A stretch of DNA of 64,000 bases from Dipteris shenzhenensis (Eukaryota > Polypodiophyta > Polypodiopsida > Gleicheniales): assembly GCA_047967505.1 (NCBI GenBank), contig CM106539.1; one strand, given 5' to 3'. A model generated the notes under the pieces. The model was not told the DNA's origin. It did not search any database and was given only the letters and a program-made list of their open reading frames with translations. The position numbers were made by a program, and so were the translations under genes. Position 1 is the first letter of the stretch, and each line of letters opens with the position of its first letter. This document shows, in pieces, positions 22,868-32,585 of the stretch.

Positions 22868-22921
22868 TCTGGCTGGTGGTTTTCTTTCCCTAGTAGACTG
22901 TCTGAGCTGCTGTGGCGCTGC

Positions 22922-23353
22922 TTAGGGTGTTGTTGGCAATTTTTGCTCTTCTTCATCAACATGTTCTATAGATGACTGTGAAGTCGATGCTTCTATCTCC
23001 TGTGTAGGTGAGGTTTTCCATTCTAATTCCTCATCAAAGATTACATCTCTGGAGATAATGACTTTACAGTTGATGGGATCATACAATTTGTATGCTTTGC
23101 TTTCTTCACTATAGCCAACCATGATGCATTTGCATGACTTCGCATCCAATTTCCTGCGATGATCATCCTGTATGTGGGCATATGCTATGCAACCAAATAT
23201 GCAAAGATGCCCAATGTGTGGCTTGTGTCCAGTGAATTTTTCATAAGGAGTCATACCTTGTATCGGTTCGGTAGGAACCCGATTAAGCAAGTAGTTTGCT
23301 GTAGCTATTGCTTCTGCCCAATACTGATTTGGAAGATGCTTTTCACTAAGCAT
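22922..23353 (-). pseudogene. Copia B integrase C-terminal part
   Basis: HLPNQYWAEAIATANYLLNR, HLCIFGCIAYAHIQ, KCIMVGYSEESKAYKLYD and SRDVIFDEE are Copia integrase C-terminal blocks. It is bounded upstream by two adjacent TAG codons (23405-23410) and downstream by TAA 22922-22924. Confidence 0.92.
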
Positions 23354-23407
23354 TGCTCTAGCACTATTTGCTAAAGTCCCATTCTTCCTTTTAGCTATTG
23401 CATTCTA

Positions 23408-23638
23408 CTAAGGAGTATCTGCACATGTGAATTGTCTTCGAATGCCGTGATTTTTGCAAAAGTTCATGAATGCTGAAGACATGTATTCACCTCCTCTGTC
23501 TGATCTCATGACCTTGATCTTTTTGTCTGTCTGGTTTTCTACCATGGCTTTGAATTCTTGAAATCTAGAAAACACTTTAGATTTCTCTTTCAAAAAGTAG
23601 ACCCAACAATATCTGCTGTAGTCGTCAATGAAGGTCAA
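23408..23638 (-). pseudogene. Copia B integrase core, second part
   Basis: TFIDDYSRYCWVYFLKEKS and VMRSDRGGEYMS carry the core Asp positions. CAG CAG in element C is TAG TAG here (23405-23410). Confidence 0.92.
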
Positions 23639-23641
23639 GTA

Positions 23642-23899
23642 TTAAAGTGAACCATTGATGCTACGGGTCTGGGCAAAACCCCATTCATCTGTATGAATTA
23701 AATCAAGAACACCTCGTGCATGAGAGGTACTTCTGACAAAGTTGGTTTGCTTTTGTTTGCCGAAGCAGCATGCTTCGCAAACTTTTCCAAGAAACTGTAG
23801 TTTCGGAATTCCAATTGCCAGATTCTGATTCCTGAGATCTAACAAGTACTTGAAGTTGACATGACCATATCTCTTATGCCATTTTGCAGATAGTGGCAT
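23642..23899 (-). pseudogene. Copia B integrase zinc finger and start of core
   Basis: KWHKRYGHVNFKYLLDL...CEACCFGKQKQTNF, the HHCC finger, then LIHTDEWGFAQT. It ends at TAA 23642-23644 (TAT in C) and begins after TAG 23900-23902 (CAG in C). Confidence 0.92.
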
Positions 23900-24310
23900 C
23901 TATTGCATTTGAGCTGACATGGAATGTTTATCTGGTACTGTAGCTAGCATTCTATATAAGCATCCTTCCTTGACACCTTTTGCTACTAGCTGACATCTTT
24001 TAGATTTGTCTTTGATAGTGCATTGATCACTGTCGAAGATGACTTTGTAATTGTGTTCCGTCATTTGACCTACTGACAAAAGGTTCTTGCTGAGCTTCGG
24101 AACATAGAGCACATCTTTGACTAATCCTTTTGTATCAGTGAAATTGTTCATAGGGATAACACCTATCCCTTGAACTAGATTCGATGTATTGTTTGCTGTG
24201 TAGATGACATTTTTCTGTCCTTCTAATGGCTTCATTTTTGTGAACCATTCCTGATGATTTGTCATATGAGATGATGCACCGCTATCGATGTACCAAGGAT
24301 CCTATTCCAC
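23900..24310 (-). pseudogene. Copia B protease and GAG-pre-integrase
   Basis: The protease site YIDSGASSHMTNHQEWF begins just above 24265, in the frame of the downstream pol segments. It is followed by VLYVPKLSKNLLSVGQM. The Gag frame is different, with the shift at about 24310-24480. Confidence 0.9.
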
Positions 24311-24641
24311 TTGGTCGGCTTGATAATTATAATCCTCTTTGGGATTGAAATCAGTGTCTAGGTGCATTGTATCAGTCTGATGCAATTACTCACTTGCAAG
24401 AAACATATTTCCATGTTCATTTGCAAAATGACTGTGACTAGAATGTCCACCACGATGATTTCCTCTTCCTTGGGAATTCCATCGTGGATTGTCCACCTTG
24501 GTCGTACTGCTTCTTGCGGCAATCTCTTTCATAGTGTCCAAACTTGTGACAGTAGTTGCACTGAATGTTTAACACATTGGTGGATGCATTCCCTCGTCCT
24601 TGAAATCTTCCTCGGTTGGAATGATTTCCTCTTTGCTGATT

Positions 24642-25487
24642 CTAATGTTGTTGAGGATGATGCTGATGCTGATTCTGACTTTGATTTTGTTGATGATGAC
24701 CACTTTTCTGGTATGATCTACCTCTGTTTCTACCTTTGCCTCTGCTTTTGTCTGAAGCTGTGAATTCCTGATCATTGGAATGACCTTTACGTGCTTGAAT
24801 GGCCTGAGTCCTGAGTCCTTCGCCAAGTAGAACTGATTGAAGTTCTTCCAGTGTTGGAATTTGCCATTGGATGGCAATACTTTGGACTAGATTCTCGTAT
24901 CCTTCTCCTAGTCCATTCAAAATGACTTGAACCATTTCTGCGGGGTTCATAGTCTCTCCTGTTGCTGCAAATTGATTGTTGTAGTCTTTGATGCGGAGTA
25001 CATAAGCATGACCGGTTTCACTGCTGTTGCGGAAACTTTGGTTGATCTGGTTTCTCAGGGTGAGAATCCTGGATGTGTTCTTGGACTCATAGAGAGCAGC
25101 GAACATATCCCATGCTTCTTTTGATGTCTTGACTGTGTTGAGCTGTCCTAGCATGACATCTTGCACATTCTGCTTGATCAGGTGATAGGCATACTTGTCT
25201 TTCTTATCCCATTCTGCTTGAGCTCGGGCAATGGCAGGATCTGCTACTGGTGCGGAAACTGTTTGTGTAGATGTAGATCCCGATGTAGATTCCATTGCTA
25301 GTGCTGTGACAACAGATGGAGTAGAGCTACTGGTGGCTGGATCGGCCAATGGTCTAGGTGTAGACCCATCGACATACTCCCATTTGTCCTGAAGCACAAG
25401 AATGGTCTCCATTCGGTATTTCCATGTACCATAATTGGAGTTGTCTAACTTAGCAGATGCCTCCAGATTGAGGTTGCTAGTCGACAT
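24642..25487 (-). pseudogene. Copia B Gag
   Basis: MSTSNLNLEASAKLDNSNYG starts a 281-residue Gag with TWKYRMETILVLQDKWEYV and AWDMFAALYE blocks and a Gln/His-rich tail. It ends at TAG 24642-24644 (CAG in C). The CCHC knuckle CNYCHKFGHYERDC reads on in the same frame at about 24510-24560. Confidence 0.92.
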
Positions 25488-27805
25488 GGTGCAAGAAATG
25501 TACTCAAAAATGTCGTGAAGATCTCTGTATGAATCAACTACAAATACACTAAATATGCCAAGTGAAATCTCTCAACTTTCGGTGAAGATAGAACTGCAGT
25601 ATATAAAATCTGATGTGTGTTACAAGGCTTGTGGCAATGATGCCGGGAATAGCCAAGAGGCTTTACAAGGCTGAAAATGATGTGAACGATGCCATGAGAT
25701 AGTCGAATAGGCTTTACAATGGTGGCATGTGTGTGTGAAATCAAGTGCTATCTGCCCACTGAATCAATCTACAATGCCTCTGCACTCTGAAGTCTGCTGA
25801 TGAACGTAAGGTTTCAGGTAATGTAATGATGTGAAATCGGATGTCAGCATATGGACTGACTCCGAGTAGGTACTAGTCAGGAATTTTGGGCATGGCTTAG
25901 ATTGGCAACTCGGGGAATTCAAAGCATCCCCTCTATGGCGATCTAGTCTACTCTGATCTAGATCTAAACCAACTGTCGATCGATGAAAGAACAGCAAATA
26001 ATTCCTTTTCTTTTGTTCTTTTTAAGTGTTGGGTCAGATGCGTCAATGTAGAGGCAAATGTGTGTGAAGGAAGTGGTTTTGTCGGCGAGGCTAAAATGTG
26101 AGTGTAACTTGCACTAAAATGTGTGTGTGATGTAACAAGCGTGTAGAGCACGAAAAAATGAGTGACTTTCCTTTTTGGAGCACCCTCAAATTCTTCCTGA
26201 ATCAAGAGATATGACTTGATCTAGGTGGAGGGGCAAAAGGAGTGCAAATGGTGCTCAATGATGATGTGTCACTGTGAGTCACATGCAGTGATGATGTGGC
26301 ACTGTGCTTAGCAAGAGGTGTGCCAGTGAAGCTCTATGCTGAGGTGGCAACTGTGTGCACATGCAGTGTGTGCATAATGTGCTTGACAAGGGATTGTGCC
26401 TACAGGAGGTCAGTGCTAAGGTGGCACAGATGATGTCAGCAAGGTGATGTGGCAATGCTGATGTGGCACTAATGACATGGCAATGATGATGTGTCCTTGA
26501 TGATGTGGCACAAGTGATGTGGCCTGATGATGTGGCTAATGTTGTGGTAGTCAGTGATGACGATTCTGACTCTGATTCCGTCTGTCGATTGGAGACGTCC
26601 GAGGCTTCCGAGAATTCCATCATGTAGAGCTGCTGAGGCTCTCAGGAGCTTGGCATCATGCGCTAGAGCTCGTTGCTAAAGCCTTTGATGGATCTCGTTG
26701 CTAGAGCTCTCATACGATAGCGTCCCGTGCAAGCTTTGAAGAATAGTCTGATGTAGGAGCCACCATTGTAGAAGCTTGTTGAAGGAGCTTTGGAGCTTCC
26801 GAGTTTTTGGAGCAAAGCAGCAGTTGGTTGCCTTGTAGGAAGCCGTTGTCGCTACGCAGTGTTGTGTGACTTAGAGAGGCCCGTGAGCCTTTTCAGAAGA
26901 TGTGAGTCATTGAGATGCGTTAATGGTTGGACGCAGTTGCTGAAGCTTGATGGATGCATTGTGGCGACTCGCTATGGTGCAACCTACGGATGAAGAAGGT
27001 TGTGCAGGGCCCGTGAGCTCCCTCAGCATTGTGAAAGGCTCTATTGGTCATTGGGCGCTGTTGGAGCCTTATAGGAGCTAGGAGCTGAGGCAACCGATTG
27101 ATGGAGGTAGAAGGCTGCAGCTTGTCATAGTAGATCATCCGGGCTTGGGAGCTATGAGCTGCCATTGTAGCTGGTTGTGTCATAGATGGCTTGCAGATTC
27201 GATTGCAGAGTTGCCTTTGCTGTGTAGTCTAGCTACTGGCTTTTGTGTTGCAGCTACTTTGCAATAGGGCTATAACTCATGCAATGAATGGCATCAAGAT
27301 GTTAAGCAGGCGATGGACCAAGTTGAAGGTAAAAGTAAAGAGCTTGCTAATGCACTACAACAGGTCTCAGTGGCAGATACATTGGAGGAGAGGCCGTGGG
27401 CTCATCTCAGAGTTGAGTTGAAAGTTTCCTTGAGAGGCCTTGAAGACCGTATGAAGACGAAAACATGTGCTCCAACAAGAAACAGAGGTGGCCAAGCTTG
27501 TATGAAGCTTGGAAGGATAAGGCCAAGGAGCCCTCAATCTACCTCCTCTATTTCTCTCAATGGATTATGAAGATCTCTCCCTATCTTTCTCACAAAGGAT
27601 CTCTCTCCCTCAACTGAAATCAAAGAACAATACAAGGAATCACTCAATGAACGGAAGTGGATGGAATTTCTTCCAAAATGAACAGAAAATTTTTTTTCTC
27701 AACGGAAGTGAATGGAAGGATCTCACAATCACTCAAGAGAACTCTCAATCTCATAATCTCTCTCACACTCTCAAGAATCTCAATGCCTCAGCAGAAGGGC
27801 AAGGG
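25488..27805 (-). other. Long leader of Copia B
   Basis: About 2.3 kb between PBS and Gag, homologous to 32586-34742 in C. The stretch 26270-26560 is dense in GATGTGGCA words. No protein family is recognisable. Confidence 0.65.
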
Positions 27806-27818
27806 AGCTTTGATACCA
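27806..27818 (-). other. Primer-binding site of Copia B
   Basis: Sense TGGTATCAAAGCT, one base off the initiator-Met form seen in A and E. Element C has the same variant. Confidence 0.88.
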
Positions 27819-28075
27819 TGACAAAATATGAAGAGGGGAGATGAGAAGAGTGGAGATGAGGAGAGAGGGCATAGCTAGAGAGCACACCACAAATGACCAA
27901 CTATACACTAGATTTAGTTGAAAAAATAGAATATATACAAACCCTTTTAGGGTTAGGGTTAGGGGATCTAACCCTTTCCTTTATAACACTCTATAAGGTT
28001 AGTGCTATGCACATATGATCATGTGATGGTGCTATGCACACATGATCACATGATGTTGAGCGTAAACTCTCAACA
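27819..28075 (-). repeat. 5' LTR of Copia B
   Basis: 257 bp, partner of 20903-21159, 9 differences between them. Confidence 0.93.
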
Positions 28076-28256
28076 GAGTCCCTATGCGCACATGCGGTTT
28101 CACATCATCACATTACTTGAAACCTGACGTTCATCAGTTCAGTGAGCAGTCTTCAGTGGTATTGGCCCATTGTATTAGTGGGCATATTGCAGACTATTGC
28201 ACATTTGCACTTCACATTTCCACCATTGTAAAGCCTTTAATCAAGCTATTTTTTGG

Positions 28257-28774
28257 CATTGAAAGATGTACTCTATGTTCTGAAGCTCAACAAGAACCTC
28301 TTGTCTCAGTAGGTCAAATGACGGAACACAACTATTGAGTCACATTCAACAGAGATGAATGCATGATCAGAAACAAATCTAGAGGATTTCAACTAGTAGG
28401 AAAAGGAATCACGGAAGGATGCTTGTTCAAAATGCTAGCCACAGTACCAAATTTGCATGCCATGACAACTCAACCGCAACAAATGCCACTATCCGCAAAA
28501 TGGCATAAGAGATATGGCCATGTCAATTTCAAGAGCTTGATAGATCTCAAGAATTAGAATATGGCAATCAAGATTCCTAAGCTATAGTTTCTTGGAAAAG
28601 TTTGCAAAGCATGCTGCTTCGGCAAACAAATGCAAACCAACTTTGGTAGAAGCACCTCTCAAGCATGAGGTATTCTTGATTTGATACATACAAATGTATG
28701 GGGTTATGCCTAGATCTGCAGCATCAATGGTTCACTTTACTACTTGACTTTCATTGATGACTGTAGCAGATATT
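28257..28774 (+). pseudogene. Copia A integrase, first part
   Basis: After a deletion junction near 28257 the sequence aligns to 36110-36615 of element C: end of protease linker, GAG-pre-integrase, HHCC finger and start of core. Stops include TAG near 28555 and 28588, TGA near 28665 and TAG near 28711; the C equivalents are CAA, CAG, CGA and CAG. It is cut by D. Confidence 0.85.
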
Positions 28775-28779
28775 GTTGG

Positions 28780-29068
28780 TGTTGGGATATCTCAAGGTGT
28801 ATGCCTCAGGCACACCTTATGTTTCTATGTGTGAGTGCTAGAGGCACAGTTAGGTGCCCACAAGCACAGTTAGGTGGTGGAAAAGCCACATAGGATGATT
28901 GAGTGAATCTAGGAGCAGATTGAGGAGATGATTGTGGAGCTTTGAGGTCATCAGTGATGTCAGTGACCTTGTATGAGGTGCCTACTTAAGGACCCCTTTC
29001 TTCTTCATTCTATATGCAAGTATTCTGATTTTGTGTCCACTCTACTCTTTCCTTTCAGTGTTCCAACA
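28780..29068 (+). repeat. 5' LTR of element D
   Basis: 289 bp, TGTTGGGATATC... to ...GTTCCAACA, with short inverted ends TGTTGG/CCAACA. Confidence 0.95.
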
Positions 29069-29081
29069 TGGTATCAGAGCC
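29069..29081 (+). other. Primer-binding site of element D
   Basis: TGGTATCAGAGCC immediately after the LTR, complementary to initiator-Met tRNA. Confidence 0.92.
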
Positions 29082-29806
29082 ATTTGATCCCCCTTGAGCC
29101 CATTTCTGCCACATCATCATCATCTTCTTCTTCTTCTTCTTCACCATCTCTCCCTCTTCTCCCAAAAATTTGCTTGAGCTTGTTCTCCTTCAATCCTCAA
29201 CCATTTTCCACGCCCTTTCTGCTGGAGATCCCTCTTGTTAGGGTGAATTTCGGGCTGCAAGCAATTGGAGAATAACCCGCGCTGCTGGTCGCCATTGCGC
29301 GAAAATCATCGATCCTTCTTCCTACAAGTTCTTTGCGCCTGCTCTGTCTTTTCCTAATTCCTTCCAGGGCAAGCTTCTCCATACCTAGAGCTACCTTGTG
29401 CTGAAATCTGAACAGCAATGGCTGCATATTGAAGGAGAAAACAGAGAAAAACCAATCGACTTTGTTCAAGAAGGTGAAGGCGACCTGACGCATATTTTCA
29501 CCTCTTCTTCCCAGAGGATCTACTGTGGTATACCAGCTTTCTTTTGCCTCAGAAAGCCCCCTTTCTTTTGCTTTGAAGAGTGTGATATGAGCCCTCCAAG
29601 TTCAGCTCTCTAGTTTTGACAGTTTTGACATACTTTTGAAAATGATGCTACATAAAATGCTACTCTAGCATTTCTGGTCATTTGAAGTTTTCAATAACTT
29701 CACTATAATGTTGCTTCAGTTTTGTTTTGACTTGCTAGACCTGGTTGTGATTGGAAAGTGTTTATTTCATCCACTCCTATGAAGCATGCAAAAGTAGCAT
29801 CATTGT
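29082..29806 (+). other. Leader of element D
   Basis: No ORF of more than about 100 codons. A (TCT/TCA)n-like stretch lies at 29112-29150. Nothing else recognised. Confidence 0.4.
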
Positions 29807-30325
29807 TTGAAAACTAGTCACTACTATTTGCTACATCAAGTGCCTATACTTTGGAAGTATTTCAGTTCTTTTTGCCTTGTAAGAGAGAGAAGACACTACC
29901 CAATACTTGGGTTAGAGCCTCTCATGGCTTGCTTATGCCAAATATGTGAAAAGCCAAAACATCAAGCAATGTCTTGTTATGCTACAAAGGATGAAAATGC
30001 CAACCTGACTTCCTTATTGAAGATTGCCAAAACAATGGTTGCCAAAAAGGAAGCAAATACAGAGATCTACACTCTCATGGAACTTTTATTTGACTCCAAG
30101 TACAAGAAAAAGATGAAGGTCAGATACCTAAGATATGCTTCTCTACACAACTATGGAGATGACAAGATAATTGTTCTCTTGAAGGATATGATTTTCAGAT
30201 CCACTTGTTCTATCATAGTACCATCTTATAAGGCACTAGACACTGCCCATGTGGTAAGACCTTGCCTTGACATGGATATTTTGCCTCCACAAGATGAGGC
30301 ATCCCATGAAGATTATGCATTTTAA
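29807..30325 (+). CDS. ORF of element D, Gag-like CCHC knuckle plus unknown tail
   Basis: 172 codons. CQICEKPKHQAMSC is a CX2CX4HX4C zinc knuckle like those of Copia Gag (…CQICGKPGH…). The rest (Lys-rich, no stop) matches nothing I know. The true start may be a later in-frame ATG. It may be a Gag remnant, perhaps fused to captured sequence; whether it is expressed is unknown. Confidence 0.5.
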   Translation: MKTSHYYLLHQVPILWKYFSSFCLVRERRHYPILGLEPLMACLCQICEKPKHQAMSCYATKDENANLTSLLKIAKTMVAKKEANTEIYTLMELLFDSKYKKKMKVRYLRYASLHNYGDDKIIVLLKDMIFRSTCSIIVPSYKALDTAHVVRPCLDMDILPPQDEASHEDYAF

Positions 30326-30706
30326 ATCATCTCTATGTATGCTCCAGATCTCTCTTTTTATGTCAAGGTACTCAGCCTGGATAGTCCTCCAAAATGAATG
30401 AAAATAAATTATTGTGTGTTGTGTGTTGTGTGTTTTGTAAACACCTCTGGTCACCTTATGATGTAGGCCATGTGTATGTTTGTTCCATGGTACCTCCTAC
30501 AGACATTGTGTGCATGTACATGTAGGGGAGATAACCATTGGAAGGTCTGTTTGTATCCCTTTCTGTTTACCTTACACCCAAGGGAACCCTTGCTAGCATG
30601 AGAACCTAGCCATAGATTTATCCTTGACCACCATGAGATGGCATGAGAAACTATGAGACTAGATGTATCCTTGACATAGCCTGAGGCATTTCCTTGAGGG
30701 GGGGTT

Positions 30707-30995
30707 TCTTGGGATATCTCAAGGTGTATGCCTCAGGCACACCTTATGTTTCTATGTGTGAGTGCTAGAGGCACAGTTAGGTGCCCACAAGCACAGTTAG
30801 GTGGTGGAAAAGCCACATAGGATGATTGAGTGAATCTAGGAGCAGATTGAGGAGATGATTGTGGAGCTTTGAGGTCATCAGTGATGTCAGTGACCTTGTA
30901 TGAGGTGCCTACTTAAGGACCTCTTTCTTCTTCATTCTATATGCAAGTATTCTGATTTTGTGTCCACTCTACTCTTTCCTTTCAGTGTTCCAACA
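30707..30995 (+). repeat. 3' LTR of element D
   Basis: 289 bp. It starts TCTTGGG instead of TGTTGGG and has one further substitution relative to the 5' LTR. Confidence 0.95.
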
Positions 30996-31000
30996 GTTGG

Positions 31001-31204
31001 GTCTACTTTATGAAAGAGAAATCTGAAGTATTTTCTAGATTTCAAGAACTCAAAGCCATGGTAAAAAACCAGACAGGTAGAAAGATCAAAGTCATGAGAT
31101 CCGATAGAGGAGGTGAATACATGTCTTTAGCATTCATGAAATTTTGCAAAAGTCACAGCATTCAAAGACAATTCACTTGTGCAGATACTCCTCAGCAAAA
31201 TGCA
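31001..31204 (+). pseudogene. Copia A integrase, continuation after D
   Basis: MKEKSEVFSRFQELKAMVKNQ...VMRSDRGGEYMS aligns with 36615-36830 of C and stays open to DTPQQNA. Similarity ends at about 31204, where A is truncated. Confidence 0.88.
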
Positions 31205-31588
31205 TGTTATTGCATAACCATGTAGGTTAGCAGCAGCAGTGACCTAGAGGGGTGTGCGAGGTTAGGTTAGCCGCAAGGGTTAACGGTTCGGATCTCCAAG
31301 CAGTTGGGGTCTTCAAGGCTGCTTCTCTAACTATCATACGGTTCTATACGCATGCTATCACTAGCATTCTGAGGTCATTTTGTACACAGATGTGCGAGCT
31401 ATTGCTCCAAAATATAGTGTTCTTCAGTGTTTTGTCATTCTCTTGCATATATGTATTCCGTTCTCATGGATGCTATGTGTATCATTTGTCTGTTGTTTCC
31501 CATAGCATTTGTGCACATTTATGATGCTACACATTGGTGATCATGATGCACATTCTTACCATCATGCAAGGAATTCACGATCGGGCAA
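31205..31588. other. Unassigned junction sequence
   Basis: No coding similarity. GGTTCGGATCTCC at 31285-31297 resembles a pol III B box, but no paired A box or tRNA fold was established. Confidence 0.3.
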
Positions 31589-32431
31589 TTGAGCGCTCAT
31601 GTCATCCGCTCCTTGTCATCATTGGAGGCACTTCACATGGAGGTTTGCATGCAGTGGCACTCACTCTGGATGCAAGAGCAGATTGCTACGGTAAGGAGGC
31701 ACCTTCGTGGATTTCAAGATGAACTCAATCGGATGCAATCTGACCCCCAACACCCTGCTTACGATCAAGCAAGTGTGGAAATTCTAGTGAAGAACCTCAT
31801 CCGATGGTCGTGGCAGCGCATTTTGCAGTTGTTATCTTCCCAATAAGCATGCATGTGCACATGCTCACAAGGACCTCCTGATCCCTTGACACCGACGATG
31901 CGGCTCTGGCGGTGCAACAGTGATCTTGAGCATGGAGATGATAGTTCGCAAGAAGCTCTGGGAGGGGTCGATTGGCATCAGAGTCCACCTGCTTAGTCAG
32001 TTTCACTGCCAAGGCTGCGGGTATGGGTTTCGATTGATGCAGCCGGGTGCTGAGTGCATCTTCATCTCCAACTGTTGTTTCGGCGACTTCTCGCAATCTA
32101 TTCAATCAAGGAAGGCCATTTGGAGGAGTACCAAATGTTGGAGGCAATGTGATGGCTGCGGCAGCTCCTGCAGTTGTGATGGGTAACATCAAGTATGCCA
32201 AGTTTTTGGGAAAAAAGTCGGACGACTGCGATGCGCATGTCCAGATGTTTGAATAGGTGTATGGGATTAACAATCCGGGACCTGTGATACTGCTCCAACA
32301 AGAAGTGGTTTTTGGGTCAACTTTATCATCTAATAAGGCAACACACTGGTTGGCAGAGTATGTAGTGAACCATTTTGCCACATGATGCAGCCCGTGACAC
32401 ATTCTTGAGGTAGTTTTGTCAAGAAAAAATG
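31589..32431 (+). pseudogene. Gypsy gag-like relic G3
   Basis: First part: MQWHSLWMQEQIATVRRHL-type helical sequence (31589-31846). Later: KYAKFLGKKSDDCDAHVQMFE (about 32190-32255), then a shifted frame with ATHWLAEYVV (about 32336-32365). This resembles Ty3/Gypsy gag (…P.F.G…DA..W…F…ATHW…). Stops and shifts break it. It is cut by the Copia C LTR fragment. Confidence 0.42.
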
Positions 32432-32572
32432 ACCCTAACCCTAAAAGGGTTTGTATATATTCTATTTTTTCAACTAAATCTAGTGTACAGTTAGCCATTT
32501 GTGGTGTGCTCTCTAGCTATGCCCTCTCTCCTCATCTCCACTCTTCTCCTCTCCCCTCTTCATATTTTGTCA
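32432..32572 (+). repeat. Truncated 5' LTR of Copia C
   Basis: 141 bp, equal to 39198-39338; the first 116 bp of the LTR are missing. The break lies within the CCCTAA repeats. Confidence 0.92.
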
Positions 32573-32585
32573 TGGTATCAAAGCT
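32573..32585 (+). other. Primer-binding site of Copia C
   Basis: TGGTATCAAAGCT directly after the LTR, the same variant as in B. Confidence 0.88.

Larger units (their letters stand above)
20903..28075 (-). mobile_element. Copia element B, complete, inserted in the leader of A
   Basis: Two 257-bp LTRs (20903-21159 and 27819-28075) differ at 9 positions, 8 of them transitions. Flanks are CAGTC (20898-20902) and GAGTC (28076-28080), a likely 5-bp target duplication with one change. PBS is at 27806-27818 and polypurine tract at 21160-21171. The element is antiparallel to its host A, which belongs to the same family. Pol is one frame broken by stops, plus one frame change near 24370. Confidence 0.93.
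28780..30995 (+). mobile_element. Element D, small young LTR retrotransposon lacking pol
   Basis: LTRs 28780-29068 and 30707-30995 are both 289 bp and differ at 2 positions. Target duplication GTTGG is perfect (28775-28779 and 30996-31000). PBS TGGTATCAGAGCC lies at 29069-29081 and a G-rich polypurine tract at 30694-30706. The internal 1.64 kb encodes no protease, integrase or RT, so D must have moved with proteins supplied by another element. It contains one ORF with a CCHC knuckle. Confidence 0.95.
18200..31204 (+). mobile_element. Copia element A, host of two nested insertions
   Basis: Surviving parts: 5' LTR 18200-18436, PBS 18437-18449, leader 18450-20902 and 28076-28256, then a deletion that removes Gag and protease, then integrase 28257-28774 and 31001-31204. 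Element B (20903-28075) sits in the leader and D (28780-30995) in the integrase. At 31204 the similarity to element C ends. No RT, RNase H or 3' LTR of A was found. Confidence 0.85.

Noticed and set aside
31285-31297. tRNA gene
   Set aside because: Only a B-box-like string is present; no cloverleaf could be formed by eye.
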